NCBI GenBank assembly: GCA_028554645.1
Contig: JAQOOI010000070.1
Coordinates: forward strand, 1,860,001-1,924,000
Length of the DNA stretch: 64,000 bases
Reading direction: 5' to 3'
Source of the DNA: Omphalotus guepiniiformis
Lineage: Eukaryota; Basidiomycota; Agaricomycetes; Agaricales; Omphalotaceae
Below the pieces are notes generated by a model. The model made no database searches and was not told where the DNA came from. It saw only the letters and a list, made by a program, of their open reading frames with translations. Shown piece by piece: positions 32,430-46,162 of this stretch. Each line of letters begins with the position of its first letter. The first letter of the stretch is position 1. The position numbers were made by a program, and so were the translations under genes.

Positions 32430-32935
32430 AGCCCTTGGTTATATTAGCATACATCTTCTAGAAATATTGGTCGCAAAAAACTCACTTTTGTGAGCTTAAC
32501 TCAGCTCTAGACCGATACATTTGTTATAGAGTGACATATATGCACTGTTCTGCGTGCGCATGAGGATGTTGTGGTCAGCTGAAGCAACTACTTGAAGATA
32601 TGAATCCTGTGGTCAATTTTGGAAATTAGTCTGGATAGTTATCTACAGGAAAAAATTTTACGGTGTTCATTTGAGCAGGAAGGCTACGACTGTTATTAGG
32701 CAGATGGATGGCCGAGTTTGATGAATATTGGTTGAAATTTGGCATTGCAAAAGTTATTTGAGGTATTGTATGGATATTTTGTGTCAGAAAAAGATGGCTG
32801 CCATTCGGACGTCGACATGGTGGAAGAAGTAAGAAAGTAAATAATGTAGCTGCCATTCAAATGCCCAACGGTACAGAACACAATCACATGACACCTCCTA
32901 ACCCTAAGTGCATGCGAGTCTGATTTGCATCCTAT

Positions 32936-35900
32936 CTATTCTAAGTTATCTACATACCCTGTCAATTCACCATCGTCAATTCCAGACTTCTGAACAACAA
33001 ACCACAACTGGTCTGGAAACTCATTAGGAAATGTAGGTAGTGGTTGCATAGGACACAACTGATACGATCTTTCTCGCATTCAATGATCTGAAGTGCTGTA
33101 TCTCCATTATGTTTGCATGCAAATAAAGCTGATGATGAAGACTCCAGTAATCTTGCCTCGGGGTGGTCCATAGAGTGAGATAACGGCGTAGGGAACTATG
33201 TAGTTGTCCTCAACCTGAAACAGGAAATAAAACTGTACTTCTGCAAACTTCACCTCATTGTCTATGTTCACCTGGTAATACAAGTTAGTTGTAGTCAAAG
33301 GAACAGGAGAATCAATTTACCTTTACATTTCTAGAAATCCGGACATTTTTGTGATTTCGCTTCTGCTCTCCCACAAACTTCTTGCTACTGTCCATTTGGT
33401 AAGCGAAGTCGTGCCCATCGTCTAATGTCTTTCTTATTACCAAGAATCTGAGCCATCATGGACCCAGGTACGGCTTTGAACTTGCTGCGTTCCCGATGCC
33501 GCAAGAAGATATATCCATTTCCTATAGCAACTGCACCTCTCGGAAGACTCTGAACTGCATTTGGATCAAGCTCTGGGCACATAGCCTTCAGAGCATTTAC
33601 TTGGCACCGACGAAAGGCCCTACGTGAAAGATTGGCAAATGGATTTGATGGTTGTCGAATCTCATTTCCAAGATCACCAATGGTACGTTCAAGAGTAAAC
33701 TGTGTAGTATACACCCCGGGCCCAGCACACGAACAACTTCATGAGCAGCGTGAAGCAAAGTGTGGATGCAGGGACGACAAAAAAATGTATCCGATCTACA
33801 CGTCGTTGGTAATACAGAAGTTCAAATTCCTCAACAAACTGAACAATCAATGTATGAGCTTGTTGAAGTTGCAATGCTGTAATTGAACGCTGAAGAAGTA
33901 TTCGTATCCCAGCAACCAGCTTGCAGAAATTTTGCCAATAGGGATGTGGAAGGATTGTACGGAACACTCCTGGTCCCAGCCCAAAAAGGTAAAGATAGTA
34001 TTCAGTGGCCTTGAAGCCACTTGAAATCTTCTCAGCAGGATTGCGAGGTGGCCGATGAAAAGACGATGGAAAATACTTCCGCGCATCAGCAACAAGCTGG
34101 CCATGTTCAATCCAGATATCTCTCCCGTGAGTTTCATCCAGTTCCAAGCATCTTTGTTGTCAGTGGGATCAATTTTGATACCAACTCCACGCCATAGTGG
34201 AATCAGGAGCTCTGCCAGGTTGATGAATGGTAGATGCATCATGTCGAGTCCAAAACAACGAGGAAACAGGAAACATGAGATCTTCGACAAGGACCACTCA
34301 GAATACTAGGCTTACTGATGCCAGTTTCTTTCCTGTTGCGTTCATACTCATTGGAAATCAGAGGACGCAGCGACTCGACCAAGATTTTCTTGATACTTTG
34401 CAACCGACAGCAGTTCGACTCCACGGATGTCAACATCAGGATGGTTGCAGTCGGCAATATGATAGTCATCTGGTTGTAAATGAACAGCATAGTAATGTCC
34501 TGATCCAGCTTTGTGACGACCCCTCATTGAACAACCCAGACGGCAGCCATGAGCACCGTGGTGACCAACACGTCCATCCAATTCCACCAGCCCTACTGCG
34601 TCTGCAAGTCCAAATGCAAAGAGGATTGCGTGAAGAAATAATACCCCTCTCAACGGCATCCCAAGCGCGAAGACCACCATCCTCTCTTGAAGAGCTGAAA
34701 CATGATGTATACTCTCCGAAACAAAAAAGAGTCGATATTCTTTGGTTTATTAGGCCCTGGGATGACCACTCCAGGAAGGACATGCTTTTGCTTGAAGTGC
34801 ACGTTTGGATTCATGTCCTCAATCTTCCAGATAGAAATCCAGGTATCGGACTTCTTGTTCTGATAGAGTTGTGCACCATCAATTGAATTGGAGACGAGTG
34901 TATCATGGTCTTTTAGTCCAATCCGTTCAATGAGCTCCAAATATTCTGATCCGCTGAAGATGTCATCGTAAACAGTCTCCCTATCCTCTGCTAAGTCCTC
35001 CAAGAGTTTTCGAGTCTTCAATGCACGGTAGCGCAAAGCATGAGCACTCTCCGGTGATCGACGAAGTGCCTGCAACTGTGGACCGAGAGGGAAGGACGAG
35101 AACTGTAGGCGCGGGACTTTCTTCTTCCGCAAGGTGAACTCAACTGGATCATATCGCCCCTCCCCGCAGATACTACACTCCTCAAGGTCAGCAAATGGAC
35201 CTGTGAATGCATGACATGAGTTGATGCACATATCATCTCTCACTTCGACAACACCAGTGATATCTGCAACCAGCTTTTTGACTGCATAGTGTGTGAGTAA
35301 ATCACAGTCCGGGTACCGGCGCAGAATGCCCTCTCGCACAGAGTGATACGTGTCATCGGAAGAATTTGTTGTAGCAAGGAATAGGTCAAAGTGAGAGGCG
35401 TGTATCAGGATCATCAATTTCAACTATCCCTTCTATAGGATTTCCGTAGGCGCTCAATGATGCTTGCTTCGAGATTACCGTTTTCAAGGGTTGCAGCAGC
35501 CAATCAATTTAATGTACTGCTGTGCAATGCGGACGTTCTCAATACGAGACTCTAATTCCGCTGCCGCTTCAGGTTCATCAGAGTCTGACTCGTCTGTCCC
35601 AGGATCACCAGGCCCCTGTGTAGCATCCCTTTGTCGGCGACGGGCCTCATCTTCAAGCTCCTGACGCTGCTCATCCATCTGTTCATCGAGCAAGGATCCT
35701 GGATCAAACCCAGGAGGTTCTTCATCGGAGTCCGTATCGTTCTCGTGTTCTTCATCATTAGGTCTTTGAAAATCCTGAGACTGACTGTTATTGTGTGTTG
35801 GACTCAATGAATGGTTTGGATTTATGGGATGAGAATCAACAGGATCATAATTGGGTGAATCGTTGGAATACAATTGCTAAAGATTACTTAGAATTCATAC

Positions 35901-36171
35901 AAACCACGTATTCCAGCAGTGAGCTTACCATATCTATTCCAGCACAAGCACGCTTGTGAGGTCTTTCTGCTTCGTTATCTACAAGATCATCTTCCTCATT
36001 GTCCTCTCCTTCATCAGGTTCTCCATTTCCTGAACTCAATCCCATTGCTTGCGTGGCAGTGGATGTGGATGTGGAAGCGGGTGGAGGATTGTGCCTGCGA
36101 AATGTTTGAAGTGATACCATGGCACCATTGCATCTATCGCATGGACACGATCTTCTGTGTTGTGGCCCCAT
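32936..36171 (-). CDS. Plavaka-type (CACTA/KDZ) transposase
   Basis: Starts at 36171 with MGPQHRRSCPCDRCNGAMVSLQTFRRH, the zinc-binding N-terminus usual for Plavaka ORFs. An acidic linker follows (35873-35484), then a core including INSCHAFTGPFADLEECSICGEGRYD and FPLGPQLQALRRSPESAHALRYR. RCFGLDMMHLPFINLAELLIPLWRG, RPPRNPAEKISSGFKA and ERTIGDLGNEIRQPSNPFANLSRR come next. The C-terminal FPDQLWFVVQKSGIDDGELTGY ends at 32936. The pieces lie in shifting frames separated by short introns that I only partly resolved, so integrity is not proven. It would cut and paste DNA in the nucleus. Terminal repeats were not identified. Confidence 0.75.
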
Positions 36172-38469
36172 CCGGTTCAAGAGAGAATGAGAGGAGAGAG
36201 CGACGATATTCTTCACATGCCGGTTTCAAGAGGGACTAGATACACAAACGTAAACAGTCCTTTTATTGGAGGGCAATCTGTTGTGCCCTTCAGAAAAAGG
36301 GCGTGAGATAGAAAAGGAAGTTCACACAATCAATACAGTCTAGTTACAGTGCTCTATTGATTTCTGTCTAAAATGCGGCGGTGTGCGAAACAATGCACAT
36401 TTTGAGAGTGATCCATGCATAAGAATACGTTGTCGGTTTTCACTGGGCATGAACTGCAACTTGAGTCAACGATCATCTGCATAAGACTAGGCTGCGTAGG
36501 AAGTCCTCGAGTCATGAAGGCAAACATGCTAGGAGGTGCGCATATCTTTTCACTTCTGTCAATTAAATTCACACTGAAAATTGATGTTTCTCTTCTCATC
36601 ACTTGGTTGTGATTGCCCATAGGCTTAGGGGACCATTGGCACAATTCTAGACGTTCTTAGTATTAACGGTGCCGTCGGAGAAGCTCGAACTACGCCCGAG
36701 TCGATACACTCTGGCTGCGTTTTCCCGAATGTCAGGTTCGATGTATAGGGTTCCCACCCACGACCACTGCAACATTCATTATTCGTTCTTGGCCTCGTTT
36801 ACACTGTCATCAAGTCCTCCTGCGCTTGCTTGTGTCCTTCCTACGGCGTGGATCCTCAATTTTAAACGTTCAACCTCTGAGTTCCTTCCCAACTCGAAAC
36901 GCGTAATGGCGGATATTCAACATCAGCTATAACCGTCTCGTTTTCGGAACGACCCCAGTGGCCAAGCTTGGGTATTGACCTTGCTATCGACATCTGGACC
37001 ATTCAGCCTCCTTCCGCGTCTCAGCAGCATATATGCGCTGACAAGTCTCGAAACTCAGTTCTTCCAACTTCCTTTCGTCGTCTGACCTCGTTCGGCCGTA
37101 GACCAACTCTTCATGAATGCCGGCGAGGTCGCGGTACTGAAGTCAGCCTTGAAGCTTGAAGATTCAGCCTATGTGAAGGATAGCCTGCCTCTGAGAGTTG
37201 GGAAACAGGATGTCGTTCTCTGGCTTTGGTCTGGGACTGCCATGGAAACGAACATCCGCTTCGTTACCTTCGAGTCGCTACGATTTCGCAGTGCAGGTGA
37301 ATGGTGTTCACCTTCCGTCTCCTGCGTCCCTCTCCTGCGTAGCCTTGGAAGAACAGAGGCTGCACTTGCACCGCTCTCTTCTATGAGCTCCTTATACCTT
37401 GCAGTTGAAGCCTGGGCGAAGCCGAAGGAGGAGTGTATAATGAAGGCAAATGCTTGATGGTCATGCTATAAGACTTGCATGGAAACGACTTGCCGCTTTA
37501 TGTGGCTGGGTGGTCTCTATGCCTATGTACGTGCTTTTTTAATTAGTTCTGGGCTACACTCATTCACCCAATCAGGCATGTAATAACAATGACGACAAAT
37601 CGTTGTGCTCATCGACCTTCCTCTCTCCCCGTTTCCTTTTCTATCACCTTCGCTCTCCAGTTTACCCTCACCTGATCCCATTTCATTCTCGACCCCGACC
37701 TACACACACGCTTTGATATGACTAAGTCACGTACCATCTTACAACGACTAGATCTCTCCATCCTCTGCCTACCACCATCGCCTTCCACGAAAGTAGGTGG
37801 CGCGGCTTCACTGTGCTTGACAGCGGTGCCGACCCAAGAACGATGCTGGTCGCTTCTCCGACAGTGCTTGGTACATTCGCAGGTCCTTCGTGGAGCCCTG
37901 GCGGAATTTTCTCCTACTCCTACTCTTACTTCCTCTATCAATATCGATGGAAACGCTCAGCGACGCGGATAATGCTATAAATCGTTGCATTGGGAAGTGG
38001 CGACCGGTCGGCGGTGGAAAGGATTGTGGATACTGCTGATGTGAGTGACGCATGTTTTTTTTTTTCCACTTGTTTCGTTCTATTCACTTCTTGCTCCCAC
38101 AATTCAAGCTGGATTGCTCGTATCAGGAACGCTTTACTGTCGTGGTCTTCATTGACGAGAACATAGAGCAAAGATACCCTCATCTGAAATTGTATCGCTG
38201 GCCATCTGCTACCCTGGTTTACCTTCGCGCTCGAGCTTCCAACTCACTTTTCGACTCTACTTTTCCACGTCCTCAGTGACCGAAACACTGTAGTGGCCAT
38301 CGTACGGCCTTCTTCAGCCACGATCTCCGAACACTCTGATTCTTTACTGTGCTTGGGTTCTCGACCTTCAAGTTCTCTCCTTTCGGATTCTCTACACTGT
38401 TACAACAGAATACAATTTCGTCAGACGATTTTCTACTGCACTTCAACAAATACAACAGCGGAGGGATTA
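36172..38469. other. Gene-poor region with weak ORFs
   Basis: Several plus-strand ORFs (MNAGEVAVLKSALKLEDSAYVKD at 37113, MTKSRTILQRLDLSILCLPP at 37718) have no recognised family and no clear splice context. I do not call genes here. The right end (after about 38300) lies against the 3' end of the reductase gene. Confidence 0.35.
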
Positions 38470-39753
38470 TTACTTCGATTCCAATTGCTTCTTCAACTCA
38501 AGGATACGGCCAATTGTTGCCTTCACCATATCTTCGATACCGGTAAACTGAATTCCAAGGTCTCTCGTGGCTTTGGTGTTGTCGAATTTGAACGACTCGG
38601 CGGTAGCAGCGACTTTGGACAAGTCAACGGGTGGCAGACCATCCTTCAGTTCTGGGAAGTTTTTGCCGATGGCCTCAACGAATTGGTCTGCGACCTGGGG
38701 TTGGAAAAAGGTCTGATCAGACAAGGACGATATACAATGAAACGGAGAACACGAACATATGTACCGCCAATGAGGAGATATCTCTGGCCTTGTGCCTCGT
38801 CACGCTCAAGAGCACGTAGATGGGCTGTGGCAACATCCCGTGCGTCAACAAAAACAGGGAATCCGGTTGCGGGTACGCCAGCTTTGAAGGTACCGTTGGC
38901 CATTTTCCACATAAATGCGACTGAGACGTTAAGTGCATTCAGATCCTTGATGATTTGCATCGGAGGGCCATAGGATCCACTACAAGTAATTGCGACGCAA
39001 ATATAAGTACGAATTCACGTTCTGGCGGACCTCATTCACTGTAGAAGCTACAAATACGCACCATGGGCATATGACGGATCCCGTCCATGAGGGTTTTTCG
39101 TCTTTGATGTAGTCCCAGAAAGCACGCTCAGCGAGAGCTTTAGATGCTCTGTATGCGGCCATGGGAGGTCCGGATCGCGCCTCCTCGAGCGTAACCGGGT
39201 TCCACTCATCCGGAGTAACAAGATGACCTGCTGGAAGGCTTGGATTGACGACGGCGGCAAAGGAAGATGTGAATACAACGCGTTTAATTTTGGGTTCGAA
39301 CTTGGTGGCTTTGCACACGTTCAAAGTGCCGTTTATGGCAGGGCGGAGCAAATCATCGTTGTCCTATCGCTGAAGTATCAGAACTTCACTGGTCAATGTA
39401 GATGGTTTCAACGTAGTTACGTCCTGGTTCCAGTGAGCGGGGGAGGCTAGATGAGCGACGTAGTCGCATCCTTTGATAGCTTCATCGAATGCGCCGTCAA
39501 TAGCCATATCAGGGACAATCGCGTATGAATATTGAGATTTGTGTTGAGGAAAACGAGAAATCCATTCTTCAGCTTTTTCTGCGCTACGAGCAGTAGCCTT
39601 CACGGAGTATCCATTCTCGAGGAAAATCAGAGCTGTTTGAGAAGCCAAAAATCTGTGAATTCACGAGAGGTTTGAACCGAATTGAGCTGGAAACTTCCGA
39701 AGTTGAAACGCGTACCCAGTTATACCGGTAACGAGAACAACACCTTTCGACAT
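38470..39753 (-). CDS. NAD(P)-dependent reductase of the dihydroflavonol-reductase type
   Basis: Five exons (39753-39716, 39652-39421, 39363-39062, 38979-38757, 38712-38470) close to 345 residues. The nucleotide-binding motif VTGITGFLASQTA is split by the first intron. The catalytic Tyr/Lys pair is YRASK and an upstream Ser is in VVFTSSFAA. VFVDARDVATAHLRALE is the usual downstream signature of extended SDRs. It should reduce a ketone or aldehyde with NADPH in the cytosol, as in methylglyoxal/ketoreductases and anthocyanidin-type enzymes. The fourth intron (38756-38713, 44 nt) uses GTTCGT, unusual but the only donor that keeps frame. Confidence 0.9.
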
Positions 39754-40853
39754 GATATATCAATGAGTATGTTGTTAGATGTGAGAGTATCGAACATGAA
39801 CGTAGTTCTAACGCACCTATTTTATTGTCTGCCACCGGCTGGTTTCCGAGCGGTTTAGACGTAGGACGTGAGATTCGGATATTCGGATATTCGAAGGATA
39901 TATTAAGGCCTTAATTTCCGGGGCGGATGTCTACCGATATCATCAACGAGGATTCTTAACCACCATGGAGGTATTGGCTCTAACTGTCTCCATATTTAAA
40001 TGATATCCATCTATGAGATATTGTTCTAAGGTCTCATGAGCCCGGTGAGTACGAGAAAATTCGGTCTTTTTAAGAAGTACCTACGACGGCACTTAGAAGT
40101 TCTATCTATGAGGCTATGCATTGCTAGCTCTATCTATGCGTACGCAATATTCAAGGCAGCATAGCTGAATAAGAAGTGAAGAAAGAAGAGAAAGAGATTC
40201 GGATACTCGCAGCTACTAGGGCCTTTGCTACAGTCTCAGTAAGTGATAGTTTTCACAGTAAGTATGGGACCATATCATGGCATATCATAAGCATCCGCTA
40301 CTTTTACCTGGCCCCTCGCCCAAAGGACCTGAAAAAGCTTACATTTAGCTACTATTTCTCTAGCGGTACCTGCACATATGCTTCGTCATTATTGATTGTG
40401 CGGAGGCCAATTAAGCTAATGATCTACTTCGTTCTACCAATCGGAGGCCTAGTGCCTTCCGGGCCGCGTCCCGGGAAGACTCGCCGAAAGACTCCTCATG
40501 CTGAGTCATACCTGTGCTCTATCACCTGCTCCGAACGTTCACCATAACACTCTAATTATAACTCCTTAAACTTCACAGTGACTAGCACTCATTCATCGCC
40601 AGTCTACATACTCCCATCTGGAGACTGAGAGGATTGTTCTCTTCACCGACTATGGTCCCCGGCCGCGAGATTTATGTTACAAATTAGAAAGAGGTTAGTA
40701 AACTTCTTTATTCGTCCGATCTTCTATCTTTTTCTCATCTCTCACGAGCCATTACCTATTTGCTCGGGATATGGGGATTCAATAGGGTATGGATTTCATA
40801 TAAAATGGGCTTTGGCAAGTGTTGAAATTTGTTATCAACACTACCTCTTTGAT
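39754..40853. other. Intergenic between reductase and methyltransferase
   Basis: Divergent promoters of the two genes are expected here. An ORF at 40176 (MKKEEKEIRILAATRAF) has no family resemblance and is not called. GATATTCG repeats occur near 39877-39895. Confidence 0.4.
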
Positions 40854-42767
40854 ATGTCTCACTGTGAGCTTGAAGCACTCTCCGCTCTCATCTCCAAGGG
40901 CGTCGCAGAAATTCGGCAGACCTATGATGAACAAAATCTGAAGTTTCCAGCACTCGACGATCCGTGTTCACCTCCGCACATTAGTGGTAACTCCCGGTTG
41001 AATGCTACCACCAACATTGTGCTCGCAGCGGCAGCGCAACTGATCGATAGGTAAACGTACCTTTGTTCCAAGACGCCTAGTGATCACCTTTTCATGCTTT
41101 TTTAGCCTTCGCAAGCCATCCGATGTCATCATGGACACGGTTTACTCTGTACGTCAAGTATCACACCTTCAGTGTTGTCGTATCTCTGAATATCTGGAAT
41201 AAGATGCACACGACATCTGCAATTAGGACCGTCGTTGAATGTGGAATTGCAGAGCTTCTACGAGAGGCGGGACCTCAGGTATTGATCACACGTCGTCAAA
41301 CAATGTTCTTCGAAATTGATATCCTGCCACTTTCAACAATGAAGGGACTTCATATTTCGGAAATCGGGAAGAAAGTCAACGTTGAATACAAGAAATTAGG
41401 TAGGGTCATGCGCTTCCTGAGTGCCAGGTACATCTTCAAGGAGGTTTCTCCGGACGTCTTCGCCAATAACCGGAATTCTGCTGCGCTTGATACCGGAAAA
41501 CCCTTCGAGTCAATTAAGACGAGGTATGTGTAAGGTATCATCCGTCAGGTGTGTCCGGCTAAGCTTTCTCGCAGGCCTCTAGACAAGTATGAGAACGCGA
41601 AACCGAATATGGCAGCCTTTGTGTCTCATGCGTACGTGAGGTTTTCTCTGATACGAGTTGAAGTTGTTCAATATCCAACAGGTCCTCAGAACCCTTCTCT
41701 AAAGGCGCTCTTCTGCTTGATCAATATCTTCTCGATCCAAACTCATCTTTTTCTGATGACCCTGCGATAACCCCTTTCTCTCGGGCACAGGGGTCGCCCA
41801 TTGAATGGTTTGACTTTATCGAGAAGCCAGAAAACGAATGTTTGCTTCGAAACAATTCAGCGGCTATGAGCGCGAGCGCGACTCTGTTCCCAAATGACCT
41901 GTTCGTAACGGGTAAGTGAAATGTTCTCTTCTCATGCCAATTTGAATTCGAACTTGATTTAGCCTTTGACTGGACATCACTCAAGGAGGGCTCAAAGGTC
42001 GTTGATGTCGGTGGTGGTGTGGGATCTTGCACTCTACCGTTGGCTAAGGCTTTCCCACATCTACGTTACGTCGTTCAAGACCGTGTTGCTGTCATCCCTC
42101 AAGCCATAGCGTACGTTTTCCATCCGGATTTCTGTTCACTTCTGTACTTACTCCGATCATAAGTACTGGAACAATCTGTATCCTGAAGCCCTGAAGAGCG
42201 GCCGTGTCGAACTACAAGGTATTTTTAATTGATTTGACGATTCTCAGTTTAGTGCACTGACAACAATTTACTTACCATCCACCCAGCGCACGAGTTCTTC
42301 TCCCCTCAACCGATCACCGATGCTGCTATCTTTATGATGCGATTCGTGCTACACGACTGGCCTGATGAGCCAGCGCGTAAGATCATGAGCCAGCTCCGCG
42401 GTTCAGCCCTTCCGGACACGAAACTCATTGTCCTGGAGTTTGTAGTGCCATACACTTGCAACACTGAGTGCCAGTTTGCAGACATTCCGGGTGCAGAAAG
42501 TGACCCTGTGCCTTATCCGTTGCTTCCGTCCCTCGGACCTGCTACTTCCCACGTTTATTTTGTAGATATGAGGGTAAGTAACCTCTTTTCCAGCCTTATA
42601 TGACGGGCTGTTTTCGTTTGATTGATGAATTTTCATAGATGATGAACTCTTGCAACGCACCGGAAAGGACGCTTGGCGCATGGATCTCTCTTGCAGAAGG
42701 TACAGGGTGGCAGCTAGAGAGATTGCGCAGGGGACCTTTGTGTGCATTGATTTTCAAAGCAATTTAG
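40854..42767 (+). CDS. SAM-dependent O-methyltransferase
   Basis: Ten exons give about 467 residues (40854-41050, 41106-41148, 41204-41278, 41345-41523, 41575-41631, 41682-41911, 41963-42114, 42164-42218, 42287-42573, 42639-42767). An N-terminal dimerisation/winged-helix region leads to the SAM-binding motif VVDVGGGVGSCTLPLAKAFP. The catalytic His lies in FVLHDWPDE, followed by KLIVLEFVVPY. It should methylate a hydroxyl of a small aromatic or polyketide-like substrate. At the seventh intron the obvious donor GTACGT at 42111 breaks the frame; GTTTTC at 42115 keeps it, so this junction is uncertain. Confidence 0.87.
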
Positions 42768-44300
42768 TGGTCGGCCCGTAGAATTTCAGTAAATAACTCT
42801 TTTTTTACTGCTTATTCAAGCAGTACTTGTAAAGTAGACTGAAGTAGACTGTAGACGATTGTATGTATCAATGCACTACATTTCCAAGCTCACAATGCAC
42901 TACGTTTAAGCTTGGAAATTTTAGACGCGGAACATTTCTTCGAGAATTGATCTCCACTCGCAATAAAACCCGAACTTAATAGAACAGGAACCAGTATACT
43001 TACGCGCGCAATTTGTGCTTTACCTGAGTCCAGGACAGGTCCAGGACCAGAAGGCACCGTAATTCCTGTCCACGTGATAGGAATTACCCCCACAATACCC
43101 CGCATTTGTGGGACTTTACAAAGTAAGTTAGCCATTCTGAGCGAAGGTGATACACGTAAGCGTCCAACCGCGGTCCAACAGTGCCTCCCAACTACATATC
43201 CCAGTGATTCTTCTTTCAAACATGTGCTTCCGACCACTTGCATATACGTTTCTTCGTAGTCAACCTGGGACAGATACAACTCTGATAAGTCTTAGAATTG
43301 CCTTTTCGTTCATTCCACCCTTTCTGTGATTAACAAATTCCCTTGGACTTTCTTGGATTCTTCTTCTCATGTCGAGCAAGAATTTCAATGATTCTTCCCG
43401 TGTCTCCACCAAGTCCACATGTAATGCTATGTTGTGATCCACGTACATGCTAATTAAGAACCTCAAATAGATTTTTGCTGTGAATCTTTCATCTTGAAAG
43501 AACACATGATCCCGACATGATCTCACTTTGAATACTCTCTTTCCCATACGACTTGCAGATCTATACTAGCCGTGATCAGCACTTTGCCTTCGTATGTCGA
43601 TCCTGCAAGGATCCACAGTCTCAAACAATCTTGCATTGGTAGATCATCAGTTCAGAGTTGGTGCGTAGTGCCACTAGCGTGGCGGACTGCTTTTCACTTT
43701 CAATGCCTACACAAATCGGTACTTTGTAATTAAGTACACGTTCTAGCTCTCCTCAAGCATCCCGAGTCTACTCCAATGGTTTGTCCGAGTTCCCCAAGGT
43801 AAGTATCTCGTTTAGGTGCTCATTCTCCCATCGTTTTTTATATCTCAATGCATTTCATATGATCTTGGTTGCATTCCTCAGAGTTTAACTCGGACGCGGT
43901 GTCTCTGAGAGTTATACTTCTGACATACGCTGATATGTTGCACAGATCGTTCAACTCTGCTACCGCTCACGCAGTCCGTTGAACCTGACTACTAGCTGAC
44001 TTTGGTACTTAGAGGATGATTTAGCTTTCGTTTTCCACGTCGCAGCCGCCGAATACTTTAAATACATCCTTCCCTCGATCAATCACCATCTGTCGTCACG
44101 ACCGTTCTTCTTCTTTCATTTCGCGCAGCAGCCGTATGCTCTCGCACCGTCTTGGCGGTCCGAGCGGGTTGGTGTATCATGCTTCGAGGCCACATGAAGA
44201 ATGATTCTCGCTCGATGCTTTCTGCGTATTTAAGCCGTTCAAGTTCGTACTACTCTTCCCCAGACCGAACAGCTGTAGCCCCTTCGTCTCCTCGTCAAAG
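42768..44300. other. Intergenic upstream of the polygalacturonase
   Basis: Minus-strand ORFs (43547-43260 and 43279-42890) resemble no family I know and overlap each other; not called. The last 200 bp before 44301 contain TATTTAAG (about 44227) and look like the promoter of the next gene. Confidence 0.35.
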
Positions 44301-46093
44301 ATGAAGAACACCGTTCTTGTAGCGTTACTTACTGCAATCACTACTGGTGTAGTAGCTCTTCCCTCCCACGGTAGCTTCAATGGTACGCGTAGGTTCCCTC
44401 CTAAAATCGGGAAACGTTGCACTGGAACGATTGCCTCGTTGGATGATGTATCGGATGCACAAGAATGCACCACTATTGTCGTAAGTGGTTTATTCGACAC
44501 AATTCTTCTTTGTTCCAGCCCCGTAGATGCTGATTTCTATCATCATAGATTGACACATTCACTGTGACCGCCGGTAGTAAGTGGGGATACCCTTCCAAAT
44601 CCTATTTTTCCAGAGTAATAAATCCCGTTTCTCTTAGAAACATTCACTCTCAAACCTCCTGATGGCGGTACAGTTACCATGTCTGGCGACGTTACGTTTG
44701 GATTCAAAGTCAGTAGATGGCCCATTCCCCATGCTTATAACAGCAATCTAACTTACTTTCGATTCGAACCCTCAGGAGTGGGACGGTCCTTTGATGGTCG
44801 TTGAAGGAAATGATATTACTTGTGAGTATGCCTCTGGTATATCCTTATCAACCTGTTGCGTGTGAGCGCATTTCCTCATGTTTCACTTATAGTCGATGGA
44901 GGTAAAATTCCATATGCAAGAGTTTTCACGAATACAGGGCTAACGTGAGAGTAGCCGGTCACACACTTAACGGGTTAGGAGAGATGTACTGGGTAATGTC
45001 GTTACTTGTAAACTACTTCTGCATCATTACTCACTGAGGGTTTTGTAGGATGGACAGGGCACCGGCGGAGGAACCACTAAGCCTGCCCCTTTACTCCGAA
45101 TCAACCATGACGGAGGATCGTTTGGAAACGTCGTTGTTTTGAACACTCCGGCACGCGCTGTTGCAATTGGAGGTAATGGAATAGTGGTCAGCGACATCAC
45201 CGTCGACAACTGTAAGTAGCTTAAACTCACTCATCTTGCAATGTGTTGAATGGACGTTACAGCTGCCGGTGACGAGCCCAACTCCGCTTCTGATGGAGAT
45301 CCTGCCGGACACAATACAGACGGGTTCGACATTTCTGCTGACGATGTTACCGTACAAAATTCTGTAGTCAAGAATCAAGGTCAGTTCCTCTATTTCATTT
45401 CTTCTCTGTCTGTAAAGTGATGTTGAAAATCTTCAGATGACTGCCTTGCAATAAACCGAGGGACGAATATCATATTCCAGAACAACCAGTGTTCAGGTGG
45501 TCATGGTATCTCCGTCGTAGGTTCATCGTAATTTGTTCTGAGGCGAGGAAACCTGAAGTCGGCGTTGTTTTCGAAGGGATCCGTCGATTCTGACAGAACT
45601 GTTTCGGGAGTTACGATCTCTGGAAATTCTGTCTCTAATAGCATGCAGTGCTTCCGTATTAAAACAGATGCGGACGCCACTGACTCGACCGTGAGCGGCA
45701 TTACTTACACCGACAACAAAGCATCGGGCTGTCAAGAGTTCGGCCTCCTCATCACTCAGAGTTACCCTGACTCTCTTGGAACGCCAGGTACAGGCGTTGT
45801 CATCTCTGTGAGCTGCCTTTCAATTAGTTGGAGCGGACATGACTTAATCATTGCACATCAACTTGAAGGATGTGACATTCTCCGGGACGAACACCGTTTC
45901 GGTGGACAGCGATGCAGACCGTGTTGATATCAACTGTGGAAGCACAAGCAGCTGCTCTGGGTAAATATCTCCTAGATCTCATGTACATGTTCTGACGAAC
46001 TTCTGCAGAACTTGGGATTTCTCTGGTTTAACGATTACAGGTGGAAAAGAAGGAAAAATCTTGAATGCTCATGTCTCAGGCGGAAGTTTCTGA
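44301..46093 (+). CDS. Endopolygalacturonase (glycoside hydrolase family 28)
   Basis: Twelve exons give 378 residues in frame. A signal peptide ([19 protein letters not shown]) is followed by a propeptide-like stretch with KR and a right-handed beta-helix. The catalytic residues are all present: NTDGFD, QDDCLA (split by an intron), GGHG and RIKT. A GSVD segment after GGHGISV is reached by an intron at 45517-45576. Exon 5 is only 9 nt (44893-44901). The enzyme is secreted and hydrolyses the 1,4-alpha-galacturonan backbone of pectin. The protein looks fully functional. Confidence 0.95.
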
Positions 46094-46162
46094 AATCTGC
46101 AGTTTAGCCAGCTTTCATGTACTTAGTGGTTTATTTGGTAACGTTACGAACGCATTCAATGA

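Noticed and set aside
38293..38973. 226-codon plus-strand ORF
   Set aside because: Lies opposite the reductase exons, lacks an ATG at its start and has no family resemblance; a shadow frame.
40176..40547. 123-codon plus-strand ORF
   Set aside because: No recognisable domain, no splice or promoter context; likely random.
42890..43547. Two overlapping minus-strand ORFs of 95 and 129 codons
   Set aside because: Different frames, no splice sites joining them and no family resemblance.
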